A stretch of DNA of 64,000 nt from Candidatus Ideonella esbjergensis (GCA_016710065.1 JADJLP010000007.1:20069-84068), one strand, 5' to 3'. Counted from the first letter of the stretch, positions 25,684-33,717 are shown. The notes: generated from the letters alone by a model not told the origin. Program-made: numbers and translations.

Positions 25684-26256
25684 TCAAGACGAAAGGGAAG
25701 TCGGCGCCCGGGCGCTAACGCGTGGTGGTCGCAGATCGGCCAGGGCTCGCGCTGCCAGCGTCAGGTGCCCGCCCACGTCGGCGGCCAGTGTGTCCAACAT
25801 CACGTGGTATTCCTGGGCCGCCCGGTACTCGCCTGAGCGCAGCAGGGAGCACAGGTGATGGAGGTTGCGGCTCAATGACGACAACTCTGCAGTGAATGCC
25901 GTGAGCGTGGCGAGCACCTCGGTGCGAGTGGCGCCCCCAGTCAGGACCGGGACGCCATGGGTCAGCCCAACGAGGTAGGCACTTGGGCTCAGTCTTGCGG
26001 TCCGGGCCGCCGAGAAGATCGCCGCCACATCTTCGCGGCGCAGGCGCAACGAGAGGCGCGCCTTTTGCGGCTCGCCCGGACTAAGGGCGTGCTTTTGCCT
26101 ACTGGCCAGCTGAGTCACTGACTGGCCCAGAGCCTGCTCGACCGCAGCGCGAACCAGGTCGGAAGGGGATGCGCCGGCCTCTTGCGCGCGCTCCAACAGC
26201 GCAGCCTTCAAGCCCTGCAGGTCGACACTGATGCGGTCCCGGGATGAGCGTGCCAT
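25684..26256 (-). CDS. Relaxosome accessory protein (MobC/TraJ-like)
   Basis: A 190-residue basic protein. The N-terminus (RDRISVDLQGLKAALLERAQEAGASPSDLVRAAVEQAL) looks like a ribbon-helix-helix DNA-binding segment. The middle (RLSLRLRREDVAAIFSAARTARLSPSAYLVGL) resembles MobC-type mobilisation proteins. It precedes the relaxase and starts about 17 bp from the oriT inverted repeat, so it probably binds oriT and helps the relaxase. The ATG at 26256 is preferred; one at 26274 would overlap the oriT repeat. Confidence 0.75.
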   Translation of the reverse strand: MARSSRDRISVDLQGLKAALLERAQEAGASPSDLVRAAVEQALGQSVTQLASRQKHALSPGEPQKARLSLRLRREDVAAIFSAARTARLSPSAYLVGLTHGVPVLTGGATRTEVLATLTAFTAELSSLSRNLHHLCSLLRSGEYRAAQEYHVMLDTLAADVGGHLTLAARALADLRPPRVSARAPTSLSS

Positions 26257-26272
26257 GGGGATTCCTCCTGAC

Positions 26273-26330
26273 ATGCGGAAGCGTGTCAGACACCGGCGCC
26301 ACCGCGCCTATCCTGCACTCACTTCCGCAT
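26273..26330 (+). other. Origin of transfer with IncP-type nic motif
   Basis: Between the divergent accessory gene and parD lies a perfect 9-bp inverted repeat, ATGCGGAAG (26273-26281) and CTTCCGCAT (26322-26330). Inside its right half is CTATCCTGC (26308-26316), which matches the YATCCTG/Y nic consensus of IncP/MOB-P relaxases. Nicking would fall between 26315 and 26316 on the plus strand. Location beside the relaxase operon supports the call. Confidence 0.7.
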
Positions 26331-26361
26331 TCAGTCTGAAACCAAACTGGCCTGTCCAGCA

Positions 26362-26387
26362 TGCAGGATTTGAGGCCAAATCTTGCA
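26362..26387. repeat. Inverted repeat, copy 1 of GGATT-N8-AATC
   Basis: TGCAGGATTTG and CAAATCTTGCA with a 4-bp spacer (one mismatch in the dyad). It lies 106 bp upstream of the relaxosome accessory gene, in the divergent promoter region with parD. Two further copies with identical GGATT-N8-AATC spacing are at 29234 and 29845. The rest of 26388-26566 holds no gene. Confidence 0.6.
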
Positions 26388-26566
26388 GAGCCTGGCAGCG
26401 CCAATCGGCGTTCAATAGCCCCATGGCCACACCATCAAATGCTCGCCTGGCAGTGCGCTGTTTACCCGGTAAACACCCACCAGCCACTCCGGCCTCTGCC
26501 GGCCAGATCACACAGCCTCGCGTCAATCGTGTAGGATTTAATCCCACTCACTCCACCGAGGCCGCC

Positions 26567-26848
26567 ATGCGCTCCACACAACAGCTCAGCATCACCCTGC
26601 CCAACGAAATGGCTGAGGCGATCCGGGCCAAGGTCGCGGCTGGTGAATACGCCACAGAGAGCGAAGTGATCCGCGACGGGTTGCGGGCGCTGCTGGCCCG
26701 AGACCGCGCTGTGGAGAACTGGCTGCGCAAGGATGTGGCGGCAGCCCACGACGCGCTGCAGGCCGACCCCAAGCGTGCGGTCAGTGCGCAGGACGTCCGC
26801 GCCAGACTGGTCGCCGTGCATGACAAGCGGGCTGCCGCCAAACGCTGA
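26567..26848 (+). CDS. parD: ParD-family antitoxin
   Basis: A 93-residue protein with an N-terminal ribbon-helix-helix (QQLSITLPNEMAEAIRAKVAAGEYATESEVIRDGLRALLAR) and a disordered, charged C-terminus that would wrap the toxin. The stop overlaps the toxin start (TGATG), the typical antitoxin-first arrangement. It probably represses its own promoter. On a mobile element this pair serves maintenance after cell division. Confidence 0.9.
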   Translation: MRSTQQLSITLPNEMAEAIRAKVAAGEYATESEVIRDGLRALLARDRAVENWLRKDVAAAHDALQADPKRAVSAQDVRARLVAVHDKRAAAKR

Positions 26849-27171
26849 TGCCGGACTACGCGGTCGTCTTCGCTCCGGAAGCCGAGGAACAGCTCGTCGA
26901 TCTCTACCTCTACATCGCTGACGAGGCATCACCTGACATCGCCCGGGGCTACACAGAGGCCATTGTGGACGACTGCCTGAAGTTGAACCACTTCCCCTTG
27001 CGCGGCGTTGCCCGTCACGACATACGACCGGGCCTGCGCATCACCCACCACAAGGGTCGCGCTGTGATCGCCTTCCACGTCGACGAGGCAGCGCGCCGGG
27101 TCTCCATCCTGGGCGTCTATTACGGCGGGCAGGACTATGCCAGTGCGTTGCGACAAGACGGTCCCGACTGA
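26848..27171 (+). CDS. parE: ParE-family toxin
   Basis: A 107-residue protein of the RelE/ParE fold: VVFAPEAEEQLVDLYLYIAD at the N-terminus, GVARHDIRPGLRI and VIAFHVDEAARRVSILGVYYGGQDY at the C-terminus. ParE toxins poison DNA gyrase. It overlaps parD by one base. No damage is seen, so the pair is likely active. Confidence 0.9.
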   Translation: MPDYAVVFAPEAEEQLVDLYLYIADEASPDIARGYTEAIVDDCLKLNHFPLRGVARHDIRPGLRITHHKGRAVIAFHVDEAARRVSILGVYYGGQDYASALRQDGPD

Positions 27172-27218
27172 ACCGGCACCGAGCGCCCCCGGCCTGCACC
27201 GACCTGACGGTTTAACCG

Positions 27219-28250
27219 TTATACAGAGCCCGACACTGGCGCCCTCGCCACGCGCAGCAACTGCAGTTGTCCAACCGGCACAGCCAATCGAAGAGCGGCA
27301 CTGACCACGCCTGCCGCCCAAGGCCGCACGAAGACCTGACCGGTTTCGCTGGGCATCGCCGACAGATCGAGGACCACCTCCTGGCCCTCAAACCGCGCCC
27401 ACAAGCTGATCACACCCGTTGGTGCCGGAGCTGTAGCCTTGGCTGGACTGGTGGCCGGTGCTGGCGCAGTCGGCGAAGTGACGGCTCGCAGCGGAACCAC
27501 GACCGGGCGACTCGATGGCGCTGGCTCCGTGGATCCTTCCATGTCGGTCAATGGAGCCGCCGGATCTTGCGTCGATTGGCGCCAACTTGAATCGGCGCCT
27601 CCTCTCTGCGCCTTGTAGGCCAGCACATCCGCACGGCTGATGGAGTCCCGGCATGCCAACCACTGAGCGAGCTCCCTCGGATTGGCCTCGTGCAGCTTGC
27701 GCAGCTCGTACAACTCCTGCAGCCCCCGACTACGCCCGCTGCGGTACAGCGCCAGCAGCCAATCGGGTGGGTCAATCAAAGCGCCCACGAAGGTCAGATA
27801 GCTTCGACTCTTGCCCAGACGCCGCGCGATCTCGGCCTGCTTGTCCCCCAGTGCGAGGCGACGCTGCACAAACAGGGCCAGCTCCATTGGTTGCAACGAA
27901 GCCCGTTGCTCGTTCTCGACCACCTGGTCGTAGCTGTCCGCCGTGGCATCCACAAAGGCCGGAATCTCGGTCTTGCCCGCCAACTTGCTGGCGCGCAGCC
28001 TTCGGGCCCCGAAGTTCAGCATCCAGCGACCAGGATGCTGAGGGTGCGGCCGCACCGACACCGGCTGTCGCACGCCGCGTGCCGCGATGGTCTGGGCCAG
28101 CTCGGTCATCGCCTCGGGATCGAACTCACGCCGGGGCTGCTCCGGGTCTTCGTCGATGGTGTCGATGGGCAGCAACAGCGGTGTGCCGTGGCGCTGCGGC
28201 GGGGGCAGTTGGTCCAGTGCCAGGTGGTCAAGCAGCAAGGCCATGACCAA
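27219..28250 (-). CDS. parB: ParB-family partition protein
   Basis: A 343-residue protein. The N-terminal ParB/Spo0J domain shows IDTIDEDPEQPRREFD, and a helix-turn-helix (DKQAEIARRLGKSRSYLTFVGAL) lies near residue 135. The long Pro/Ala-rich C-terminal region (about 225-290) is followed by a small domain with VVLDLSAMP. It binds parS-like sites and works with ParA. The start overlaps the parA stop by about 20 bp. The organisation ParA-ParB next to relaxase genes is common on plasmids and on ICEs that replicate transiently. Confidence 0.88.
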   Translation of the reverse strand: MVMALLLDHLALDQLPPPQRHGTPLLLPIDTIDEDPEQPRREFDPEAMTELAQTIAARGVRQPVSVRPHPQHPGRWMLNFGARRLRASKLAGKTEIPAFVDATADSYDQVVENEQRASLQPMELALFVQRRLALGDKQAEIARRLGKSRSYLTFVGALIDPPDWLLALYRSGRSRGLQELYELRKLHEANPRELAQWLACRDSISRADVLAYKAQRGGADSSWRQSTQDPAAPLTDMEGSTEPAPSSRPVVVPLRAVTSPTAPAPATSPAKATAPAPTGVISLWARFEGQEVVLDLSAMPSETGQVFVRPWAAGVVSAALRLAVPVGQLQLLRVARAPVSGSV

Positions 28251-29046
28251 CTCCTGAAGTTGTCACCACGCCCGCGATGTGGCGCAGACTGGGCTCAAAT
28301 TCGCGCCAGGCGTCCCGGGCGGCAGTCTTCTTCATTTCCCACAACACCTCGCCACTGGCCTGGGCCTCGGCGACGGACGCCCGGCGCGGCAGGGCCGCGT
28401 ACTGGCCGGGCCCGTCGCCAATGCGGATCATCAGGGACGGATGGTGCTGCACCAGCTGGATCCAGTTGGCCTTCTGGAACGGCGTGGTCTCGACCATGGT
28501 GGGTAACAGGCCGATCAGGTTCAACTTGGGGTTCAGCACCGCTTGTAGCTTGCGAAGCCCCACGCGGGGGTGGTTCAGCAGGAAGTGCACCCCGTCCAGG
28601 GCTTCCTGGTTGAGCTGGATTGGCGACAACACATGGTCGGCGCAGGCCAGGGCCGAGACCAACCGTATGTCGGGATTGGGGTTGGTGTCGACCAGGCAGA
28701 CATCGAAGCGCGCGTCGTGCCACACCAAAAAATCTAGCAGCCGGTTGGCAAACTCGTTGTGGCGGGCGGGTTGGCGCTCCAGGGTCAAGAGCTCCAGGCT
28801 GGCCGGCACCAGGCAAAACGACGACGACGCCAGCTTGTGCCCGGCCTCGGCCATCAGTTGGCCGGTGCCGAACGGCGCTTGCACCGTTCTGCCCGACCGC
28901 GCCAGCGGCTGCGTCAGGTTGCCCTGGTGGTCAAAGTCCAAGGCCAGCACACGCTGGCCCTGCTGGGCCAGGTAGTGCGCCAGCAGCGTGGCCACCGCCG
29001 ACTTGCCAACACCACCTTTCTGGTTGGCGAGCACGAGTGTCTTCAT
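28228..29046 (-). CDS. parA: ParA-family partition ATPase
   Basis: A 272-residue ATPase with the deviant Walker A motif NQKGGVGKS (7-15), ALDFDHQGNLT in the switch region, and VDTNPNPDIRL in the Walker B region. No N-terminal helix-turn-helix is present, so it is the small type. The ATG at 29046 is chosen because the motif begins six residues later; the longer frame upstream is GC-rich noise. It acts with ParB on element segregation. An inverted repeat (29234-29261) lies about 190 bp upstream. Confidence 0.92.
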   Translation of the reverse strand: MKTLVLANQKGGVGKSAVATLLAHYLAQQGQRVLALDFDHQGNLTQPLARSGRTVQAPFGTGQLMAEAGHKLASSSFCLVPASLELLTLERQPARHNEFANRLLDFLVWHDARFDVCLVDTNPNPDIRLVSALACADHVLSPIQLNQEALDGVHFLLNHPRVGLRKLQAVLNPKLNLIGLLPTMVETTPFQKANWIQLVQHHPSLMIRIGDGPGQYAALPRRASVAEAQASGEVLWEMKKTAARDAWREFEPSLRHIAGVVTTSGVGHGLAA

Positions 29047-29233
29047 GTCGAGTCCTCCGCGCGGTCGACGAGGTGACGAGTTAACGCGGAGGACCGCACC
29101 CGGGCGCCGCGCCTCGAAGGCCGGCGGCCGGGACTGCGCGAGCCGGCGCCAGCCGGCGAGCGCGCGCCAAGGATGGCAATACCAGCGCACGCACGCACCG
29201 TCCCGATCTTCGTGTCGGTGTGTGGCGCTCATG
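29047..29233. other. Intergenic region upstream of parA
   Basis: No gene is supported between parA and the inverted repeat at 29234. The stretch is very GC-rich with overlapping CCGGC/GCCGG dyads (about 29115-29165), which could be a partition centromere or simply the leader of parAB. Confidence 0.35.
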
Positions 29234-29261
29234 GTGCAGGATTCGGCCTCAAATCTTGCAC
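29234..29261. repeat. Inverted repeat, copy 2 of GGATT-N8-AATC
   Basis: GTGCAGGATTCG and CAAATCTTGCAC with a 4-bp spacer (two mismatches). It lies upstream of parA and just downstream of a remnant of the DUF932 gene. It shares the GGATT-N8-AATC core with copies at 26362 and 29845. Confidence 0.6.
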
Positions 29262-29278
29262 ACCCGGGCTGTTGCGGC

Positions 29279-29350
29279 TCAGGTCTTGAGCTTGCGCATC
29301 TCCTCGACCAGCATCCACAGTACCCGGTAGAGGCTCACGCCCGATGCATG
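29279..29350 (-). pseudogene. Remnant of a DUF932 gene 3' end
   Basis: On the minus strand this segment encodes GVSLYRVLWMLVEEMRKLKT followed by a stop. It closely matches the C-terminus of the intact DUF932 protein at 29889 (GVSLNRALWMLAEEMRKLKA). The inverted repeat 18 bp downstream matches the repeat downstream of the intact gene. A segment containing the gene end plus the repeat was therefore duplicated; the upstream part is lost. Confidence 0.75.
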
Positions 29351-29418
29351 CTCGCGACGGCCATCCCCTGGGTCGCCAGGGGCTCAGGCCGTCGCTTTGG
29401 CCTCGTACCGCGACATGG

Positions 29419-29775
29419 TCACACCTCGTCGGGCCAGTGCAGCCCCCACCGGTTGATGACGGCCCGCACGCGGGCGTCACCATCGGGAACCAGTGTGTAC
29501 AGATCGGCGCAGCCCCATCGCAGCGCATCCAGGCAGCACAGCATGTCGTCGCTGATCGCGATGTCGACGCAGCGCAGCTCGAACGGATCCAGCGGGAAGG
29601 CCTGGCCGTTGTAGCTCGCCGCGAGAAAACGCGCGATACGCGGGATCTGCCCGGAGTCGCGGGTTTCGGCGAGCTGCAGCAGCCGTGCGAAAGCCTGGGT
29701 GCCTTCGCGGGTGGAGGCGAGCGACCGGGTCGCGATTCTGTCCAGGTCGTCGAGCGTTTCAGGTGGCATGTTCAT
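29419..29775 (-). CDS. DUF7673-like small protein of mobile elements
   Basis: A 118-residue protein starting at the ATG at 29775, with a strong GGAGGTG ribosome site. The sequence (AFARLLQLAETRDSGQIPRIARFLAASYNG, PFELRCVDIAISDDMLCCLDALRWG) matches, from memory, small proteins annotated as DUF7673 on conjugative elements. Function is unknown. It sits between the DUF932 gene and parA with an inverted repeat about 70 bp upstream of its start. Confidence 0.6.
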   Translation of the reverse strand: MNMPPETLDDLDRIATRSLASTREGTQAFARLLQLAETRDSGQIPRIARFLAASYNGQAFPLDPFELRCVDIAISDDMLCCLDALRWGCADLYTLVPDGDARVRAVINRWGLHWPDEV

Positions 29776-29844
29776 TCCATCACCTCCTGCGGAGTGGCTG
29801 CAGCGTGCAGCACGCCCATGGTCTGATCCAAGCGTGGTTGCGGG

Positions 29845-29874
29845 CGCGCTGGATTCAGGGCCAAATCCAGCGCG
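29845..29874. repeat. Inverted repeat, copy 3 of GGATT-N8-AATC
   Basis: CGCGCTGGATT (29845-29855) and AATCCAGCGCG (29864-29874) form a perfect 11-bp dyad with an 8-bp spacer. It lies 70 bp upstream of the DUF7673-like gene and directly after the DUF932 gene. Confidence 0.62.
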
Positions 29875-29888
29875 GTCGGCTGAAAGCG

Positions 29889-30752
29889 TCAAGCCTTCAG
29901 CTTGCGCATCTCCTCGGCCAGCATCCACAGCGCACGGTTCAGGCTCACGCCCCGGTCGATGCTGGCCACGGGCCGGGTCTGCAGCCGGCGTCCCTGGGCA
30001 CTGCGGCCCGGCTGGCCGCCCCGGATCACGTTCTCCTGCACGCGCTGGAAGGTGGTCCACAGGCTGTGGCCCAGGTCCTCGGGCCGGCGCGCTTCGATCA
30101 GTTGCTCGGCGGTCACGGGTGCGGGGCTGTGGCCGCCGGTTTCCTCAATGCTGCGCTCGCCGAACCGCAGCGCCAGCGCAGCGGTGGCCAGGGCCAGCTC
30201 CTCGGGTGGCCGCAACTGCAGCGCCTTCATGGCCTCGGTGTGCTCGGCCACGGCGTCGAACTCGTCGAGCACGCGGAAGGCGCCCTCGATCACCTCGCCC
30301 TGGATGTCGCCTTTGTGGGGGATGCGGATGTCGTCCACCACCTCGCCCACCACCAGGCCATTGCAGCAGACGAAGCGGAACATGCCGGCCAGCATCTGGT
30401 AGGAGCTGGCGCCATCGTGGCTGTTGATCAGGATGATCTCGTTGGCCTCGGGCCGGGTGTTCACCTGTCCCGCGTGGCGCATGCGGATCATGTGCTTGGT
30501 GAACTCGGTCTTGCCTTCGATGCGGCTCTTGCTCTGGGCCACCATGAAAGGCTCGAACCCCTCTCGGCGCAGACCGCGCAGCACGTCGATGGTGGGGATG
30601 TAGGTGTAGCGCTCGGAGCGGCTGCCGTGCTTGCCGGTGGCAAAGATGGACGGGGCGGCGCTGCGCATCTGGTCTTCGGCCAGCGGGCATTCGCTGCGGA
30701 TGACCTGGACGTTGCGACCGAAGCGGGTCGCGAGGCTGGGGGACTGGAACAT
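29889..30752 (-). CDS. DUF932 family protein
   Basis: A 287-residue protein from the ATG at 30752 (the ORF extends upstream without a ribosome site). Family features include YIPTIDVLRGLRREGFEPFMVAQS, ILINSHDGASSYQMLAGMFRFVCCNGLVVG and HKGDIQGEVIEGAFRVL. DUF932 proteins are common on plasmids and phages and their role is not established; the older name 'phage/plasmid-like protein' is often used. It is transcribed in the same direction as ssb upstream and the DUF7673-like gene downstream. Confidence 0.85.
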   Translation of the reverse strand: MFQSPSLATRFGRNVQVIRSECPLAEDQMRSAAPSIFATGKHGSRSERYTYIPTIDVLRGLRREGFEPFMVAQSKSRIEGKTEFTKHMIRMRHAGQVNTRPEANEIILINSHDGASSYQMLAGMFRFVCCNGLVVGEVVDDIRIPHKGDIQGEVIEGAFRVLDEFDAVAEHTEAMKALQLRPPEELALATAALALRFGERSIEETGGHSPAPVTAEQLIEARRPEDLGHSLWTTFQRVQENVIRGGQPGRSAQGRRLQTRPVASIDRGVSLNRALWMLAEEMRKLKA

Positions 30753-30830
30753 GGTGACTCCTCGGTCAGTGTGAGATGGAATGACGGACCAGCGGGCGGG
30801 ACGCATGGCCCCGCCCTGCTCTGCCGGTGG

Positions 30831-31319
30831 TCAGGCGTTGGCCTCGGCGGGCTGACGCTCGCTGCGGGGCTTGCGGCTGCGGCTGGCGCCGTTGGCCTGG
30901 CCCGTGACGCCTTCAATGCTGGCGGGCTTGGCTTCACCGTTGGCCGGTGCCGTGGCGCGGCTGCGGCGGGCCTCCGAATCGGCGCGGCTGTCCAGGTAGT
31001 CCAGCTCTTCGGCGGTGAAGGCCAGCGCGTAGACATCGGCGCCGTTGTTGTCCTGGTAGTGGTTGTTGCGCAGCCGGCCCACGATGTTGACGTGCGAACC
31101 CTTGCCCAGGTACTCGGCGGCGTTCTCGGCCTGCTTGCCCCACAGCGTCCACTGGATCGCGGTGGCTTCCTCCTCGCGGCCCTCGCCGCTGCCGCGCCGG
31201 GCGTTGCTGATGGCGGTCAGCACCGCCTTGGCGACCTTGCCCTCGCGTCCGTTGACGTATTCGAGCTTGACGGCACCGGCGAGGTGGGCGTGGCGTTGGA
31301 TCACTTGAACATTGGCCAT
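30831..31319 (-). CDS. ssb: Single-stranded DNA-binding protein
   Basis: A 162-residue protein with an OB-fold domain (about 1-110: VIQRHAHLAGAVKLEYVNGREGKVAKAVLTAIS, IQWTLWGKQAENAAEYLGKGSHVNIVGRLRNNHYQD) and a disordered basic tail. The tail ends in PAEANA and lacks the acidic DDDIPF tip of chromosomal SSB, as in many mobile-element SSBs. It probably protects single-stranded DNA during transfer. Confidence 0.88.
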   Translation of the reverse strand: MANVQVIQRHAHLAGAVKLEYVNGREGKVAKAVLTAISNARRGSGEGREEEATAIQWTLWGKQAENAAEYLGKGSHVNIVGRLRNNHYQDNNGADVYALAFTAEELDYLDSRADSEARRSRATAPANGEAKPASIEGVTGQANGASRSRKPRSERQPAEANA

Positions 31320-31439
31320 GATGGGCTCCTGAGTGGGAGGGCCTGCCGGTCACCGCCCTGGTGGCCTGGAAAACAGATCCTCTCGCTCGGACTCCCTCGT
31401 TCCCGCCCTGGGGCGGGCGGAGGGTGGGGAGGCTGTTCA

Positions 31440-31460
31440 CCCCTTCCCTCAGGGAAGGGG
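31440..31460. repeat. Perfect hairpin CCCCTTCCC/GGGAAGGGG
   Basis: Two perfect 9-base arms with a 3-base loop (TCA). No T-run follows on either strand, so it is not a standard terminator. Confidence 0.5.
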
Positions 31461-31495
31461 CCGGGGGATGGGTGAGCCTTGGCAGCCGAAGCGGT

Positions 31496-31593
31496 GCGCT
31501 GGTCACCCGGCCCACCGTATGAAGATCCCCCCACAAGTCCCCCTCGCCATCGACGGGGGCTTCGTGGGGGGAGCGCGGTGGGCCGACCAGCGC
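31496..31593. repeat. 98-nt compound stem with four stacked perfect helices
   Basis: Nested arms pair in order: GCGCTGGTC/GACCAGCGC (31496/31585), GGCCCACCG/CGGTGGGCC (31509/31576), CCCCCCAC/GTGGGGGG (31527/31564) and CCCCC/GGGGG (31539/31555). They are separated by small internal loops, giving 31 base pairs in total. Such a structure in single-stranded DNA or RNA would be very stable. Confidence 0.6.
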
Positions 31594-32093
31594 GGCGGGC
31601 GGGCCTGGTAGCGAGAGGGCCCGAGCCCAGCGGCCGCTGTGACAGGTTCCCTGGCACTGCGGCTGCGGCGAATGGCCCGCCCCCACCTGGAGGGCCGGCG
31701 TCCCTGCGAACGGCGTGCCACCAAGCTGCCCAGCGGGCAGCGACTGGCGCGGCGGTCGAGCCGGCACGACCACTTCAGGAGTTCAGGCATTCAGCGGCCC
31801 GGCGCCGGGCTTGGCGGGTGGCCGGGGAGACGATCTGGCCGGTGCGCAGCACATCAAGCGCAGCACCGTGTGCGCAGCGCCGGTCAGTTCGTCAGCGGGC
31901 CTCGTTCACGCGCAGCGTGAATGAACCAGGGCCCGCGCGCCCCAGCCACGGGATGGGCCGCTGACCCCAGGTTCTGCCGGCAACGCCGGCCTGATCGAAT
32001 GGCGCGAGGGATGGCCGCCCGTATGGGGTGAGACATCGGCCTGGCCGGTGGCTCAACGCGCAGCGCAACAGCCCGGTCCCCACGAGTGTGGGG

Positions 32094-32162
32094 ATCGGCC
32101 CACGCGCCGGCCATGCCGTGCAGGCGCAGCGCCTTGAGTTCGACCAGCACGTCAGGCTTCAT
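32094..32162 (-). pseudogene. istB: IstB remnant (first 23 codons) of a truncated IS21
   Basis: The frame from the ATG at 32162 encodes MKPDVLVELKALRLHGMAGA and three more residues, an IstB N-terminus, then continues into unrelated sequence. The gene start overlaps the istA stop, the usual IS21 order. The rest of istB and the left end of the element are missing, so the element cannot move by itself. Confidence 0.75.
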
Positions 32163-33717
32163 GGCTGGCTCCCTCGGTGGTGATGCCAACGGCATCTGCG
32201 TCGTCGGCATCGGCATCGGTACTGGCTTCGCCCCGCAGGCTGTCGTATCGCGCCGTGTTGGCCAGCGGCGGCGTGGCCACCTTCAACTGCGTGGCCGCCG
32301 TCGGTGGCTCGGGCACCGCATTGAGCCTGCCCAGCACGTTGACCACGTGCTCCACGCTGACCTTGCCCGGCGGGCCGGTCTCCAGCGCCAGTTCCACCGC
32401 CACCAGCACCGCGTCCAACCCGGCCGTCAGCACGATGGCCAGCACCTGGGCCATCACCCGGTCGCCACCGGGGCTGCGCAGCAGAGCCTTGCGCAGTCGC
32501 TGCAGCGGCTCGGGCATGTCGGCGAACGGTGCACCGTTCCTCAGGGCGCCGGGCTTTCTTTGCAGCAGCGGGATGTAGTGCTGCCAGTCGTACCGGGTCT
32601 CGCCTGCGTTGCTCAGCCGGTCATGCCTGGCCACCACCTTGTCATCGGCCACGATGACCACGCTGGCCGGGTACAGCCGCGTGCTGACCATCTGGCCGTA
32701 CAGCTCGCATGGCACCGAGTAGCGGTTGCGCGCCACCGCGACCAGGCAGGTGCTCGACACCCGTGCGGGCTTCTCGACGTAGCCGTCGAACGCAGTGGTC
32801 ATGGGCATCAGGTGCGCCCGCTCGTGCTCGAGCATCTCGGCCACGCTGAACTGCTCGTGTTCGGGGTGGCGGACCTCCTCCCACAAGGCACGGCACCGGT
32901 CAGCCAGCCAGGCGTTGAGCTCGGTGAAGCTGCCGAACTTGCGCTGGTTCGCATCGATCCAGATGCGCCGCCGGCTGTCCTGCACGTTCTTCTCGACGAC
33001 GCCCTTCTCCCAACCCGACGCCACGTTGCAGAAGTCGGGGTCCACCAGGTAGTGCGCGCACATCGTCGCGAAGCGCTCGTTGACGATGCGGCCCTTGCCT
33101 TTCTTGACCTTGTCCACGGCCGTCTTCATGTTGTCGTAGATGCCCCGGCGCGCCACGCCGCCCAGCGCCGCGAACGAGCGGGTGTGGGCATCGAACAGCA
33201 TCTCGTGGCCCTGGCTGGGGTAGGCCACCAGCCAGAACGCCCGCGAGGCGCACAGCTTCATGTGCGAGACCTGCACCCGGTAGTAGATGCCACCCACCAC
33301 CAAGCCTTCTTCGCTCCAGTCGAACTGGTACGCCTCGCCAAGCTCGAAGGCCAGCGGGATGAAGGCATTGACCGCAGCGCCCTGGCCCTCACCCTGGCGC
33401 CACGCCCGGACGAAGTCGGTCACCCGCGAGTAGCCGCCGTCGTAGCCGGCCGCCTTGATCTCGGCGTACAGAGCCTTGGCCGTGCGCCGCTCGTGCTTGG
33501 GGCGCATGGCATCGGCCTTCAAGGCCTGCTTGAGCACGTCGTGGAAATCGCTGAGCTTGTTCGGCTGCTCGCCGCGCCGGTACTTCGGCGGGCCATCCAC
33601 CTCGCCGTGCAGCCACTTGGCCACCGTGTTGCGCGACAAGCCCGTGATGCGCGCTATCTCCCGCGCCGACTTGTTCTTGCGGCGATGCAATCGCCTTATC
33701 CTGCCAATCATGTCCAT
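32152..33717 (-). CDS. istA: IS21-family transposase IstA
   Basis: A 521-residue transposase. It has an N-terminal helix-turn-helix (MIGRIRRLHRRKNKSAREIARITGLSRNTVAKWL), a DDE-type integrase core (FELGEAYQFDWSEEGLVVGG, GIYDNMKTAVDK, VNERFATMCAHYLVDPDFCNVASGWEKGVVEKNV) and a C-terminal DNA-binding region. The frame is complete, but IstB is lost. The ATG at 33717 is the usual start for the family. Confidence 0.93.
   Translation of the reverse strand: MDMIGRIRRLHRRKNKSAREIARITGLSRNTVAKWLHGEVDGPPKYRRGEQPNKLSDFHDVLKQALKADAMRPKHERRTAKALYAEIKAAGYDGGYSRVTDFVRAWRQGEGQGAAVNAFIPLAFELGEAYQFDWSEEGLVVGGIYYRVQVSHMKLCASRAFWLVAYPSQGHEMLFDAHTRSFAALGGVARRGIYDNMKTAVDKVKKGKGRIVNERFATMCAHYLVDPDFCNVASGWEKGVVEKNVQDSRRRIWIDANQRKFGSFTELNAWLADRCRALWEEVRHPEHEQFSVAEMLEHERAHLMPMTTAFDGYVEKPARVSSTCLVAVARNRYSVPCELYGQMVSTRLYPASVVIVADDKVVARHDRLSNAGETRYDWQHYIPLLQRKPGALRNGAPFADMPEPLQRLRKALLRSPGGDRVMAQVLAIVLTAGLDAVLVAVELALETGPPGKVSVEHVVNVLGRLNAVPEPPTAATQLKVATPPLANTARYDSLRGEASTDADADDADAVGITTEGASHEA

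Larger units (their letters stand above)
31320..32090. other. Gene-free, hairpin-rich GC interval
   Basis: I see no convincing gene here: the open frames on both strands are GC-driven and lack ribosome sites and motifs. The interval holds several hairpins, including CCCCTTCCC-TCA-GGGAAGGGG at 31440-31460 and a large compound stem at 31496-31593. It lies upstream of ssb, so it contains the ssb promoter region and could contain a single-strand origin or a structured RNA. The right end borders a truncated IS21. Confidence 0.5.

Noticed and set aside
31333..31964. Several 60-160-codon ORFs between ssb and IS21
   Set aside because: They overlap the large hairpins, have no ribosome sites and have biased GC-driven composition.
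32078..32100. CRISPR array at the IS21 break
   Set aside because: Only a single repeat-like sequence is present, with no regular spacing and no cas genes.
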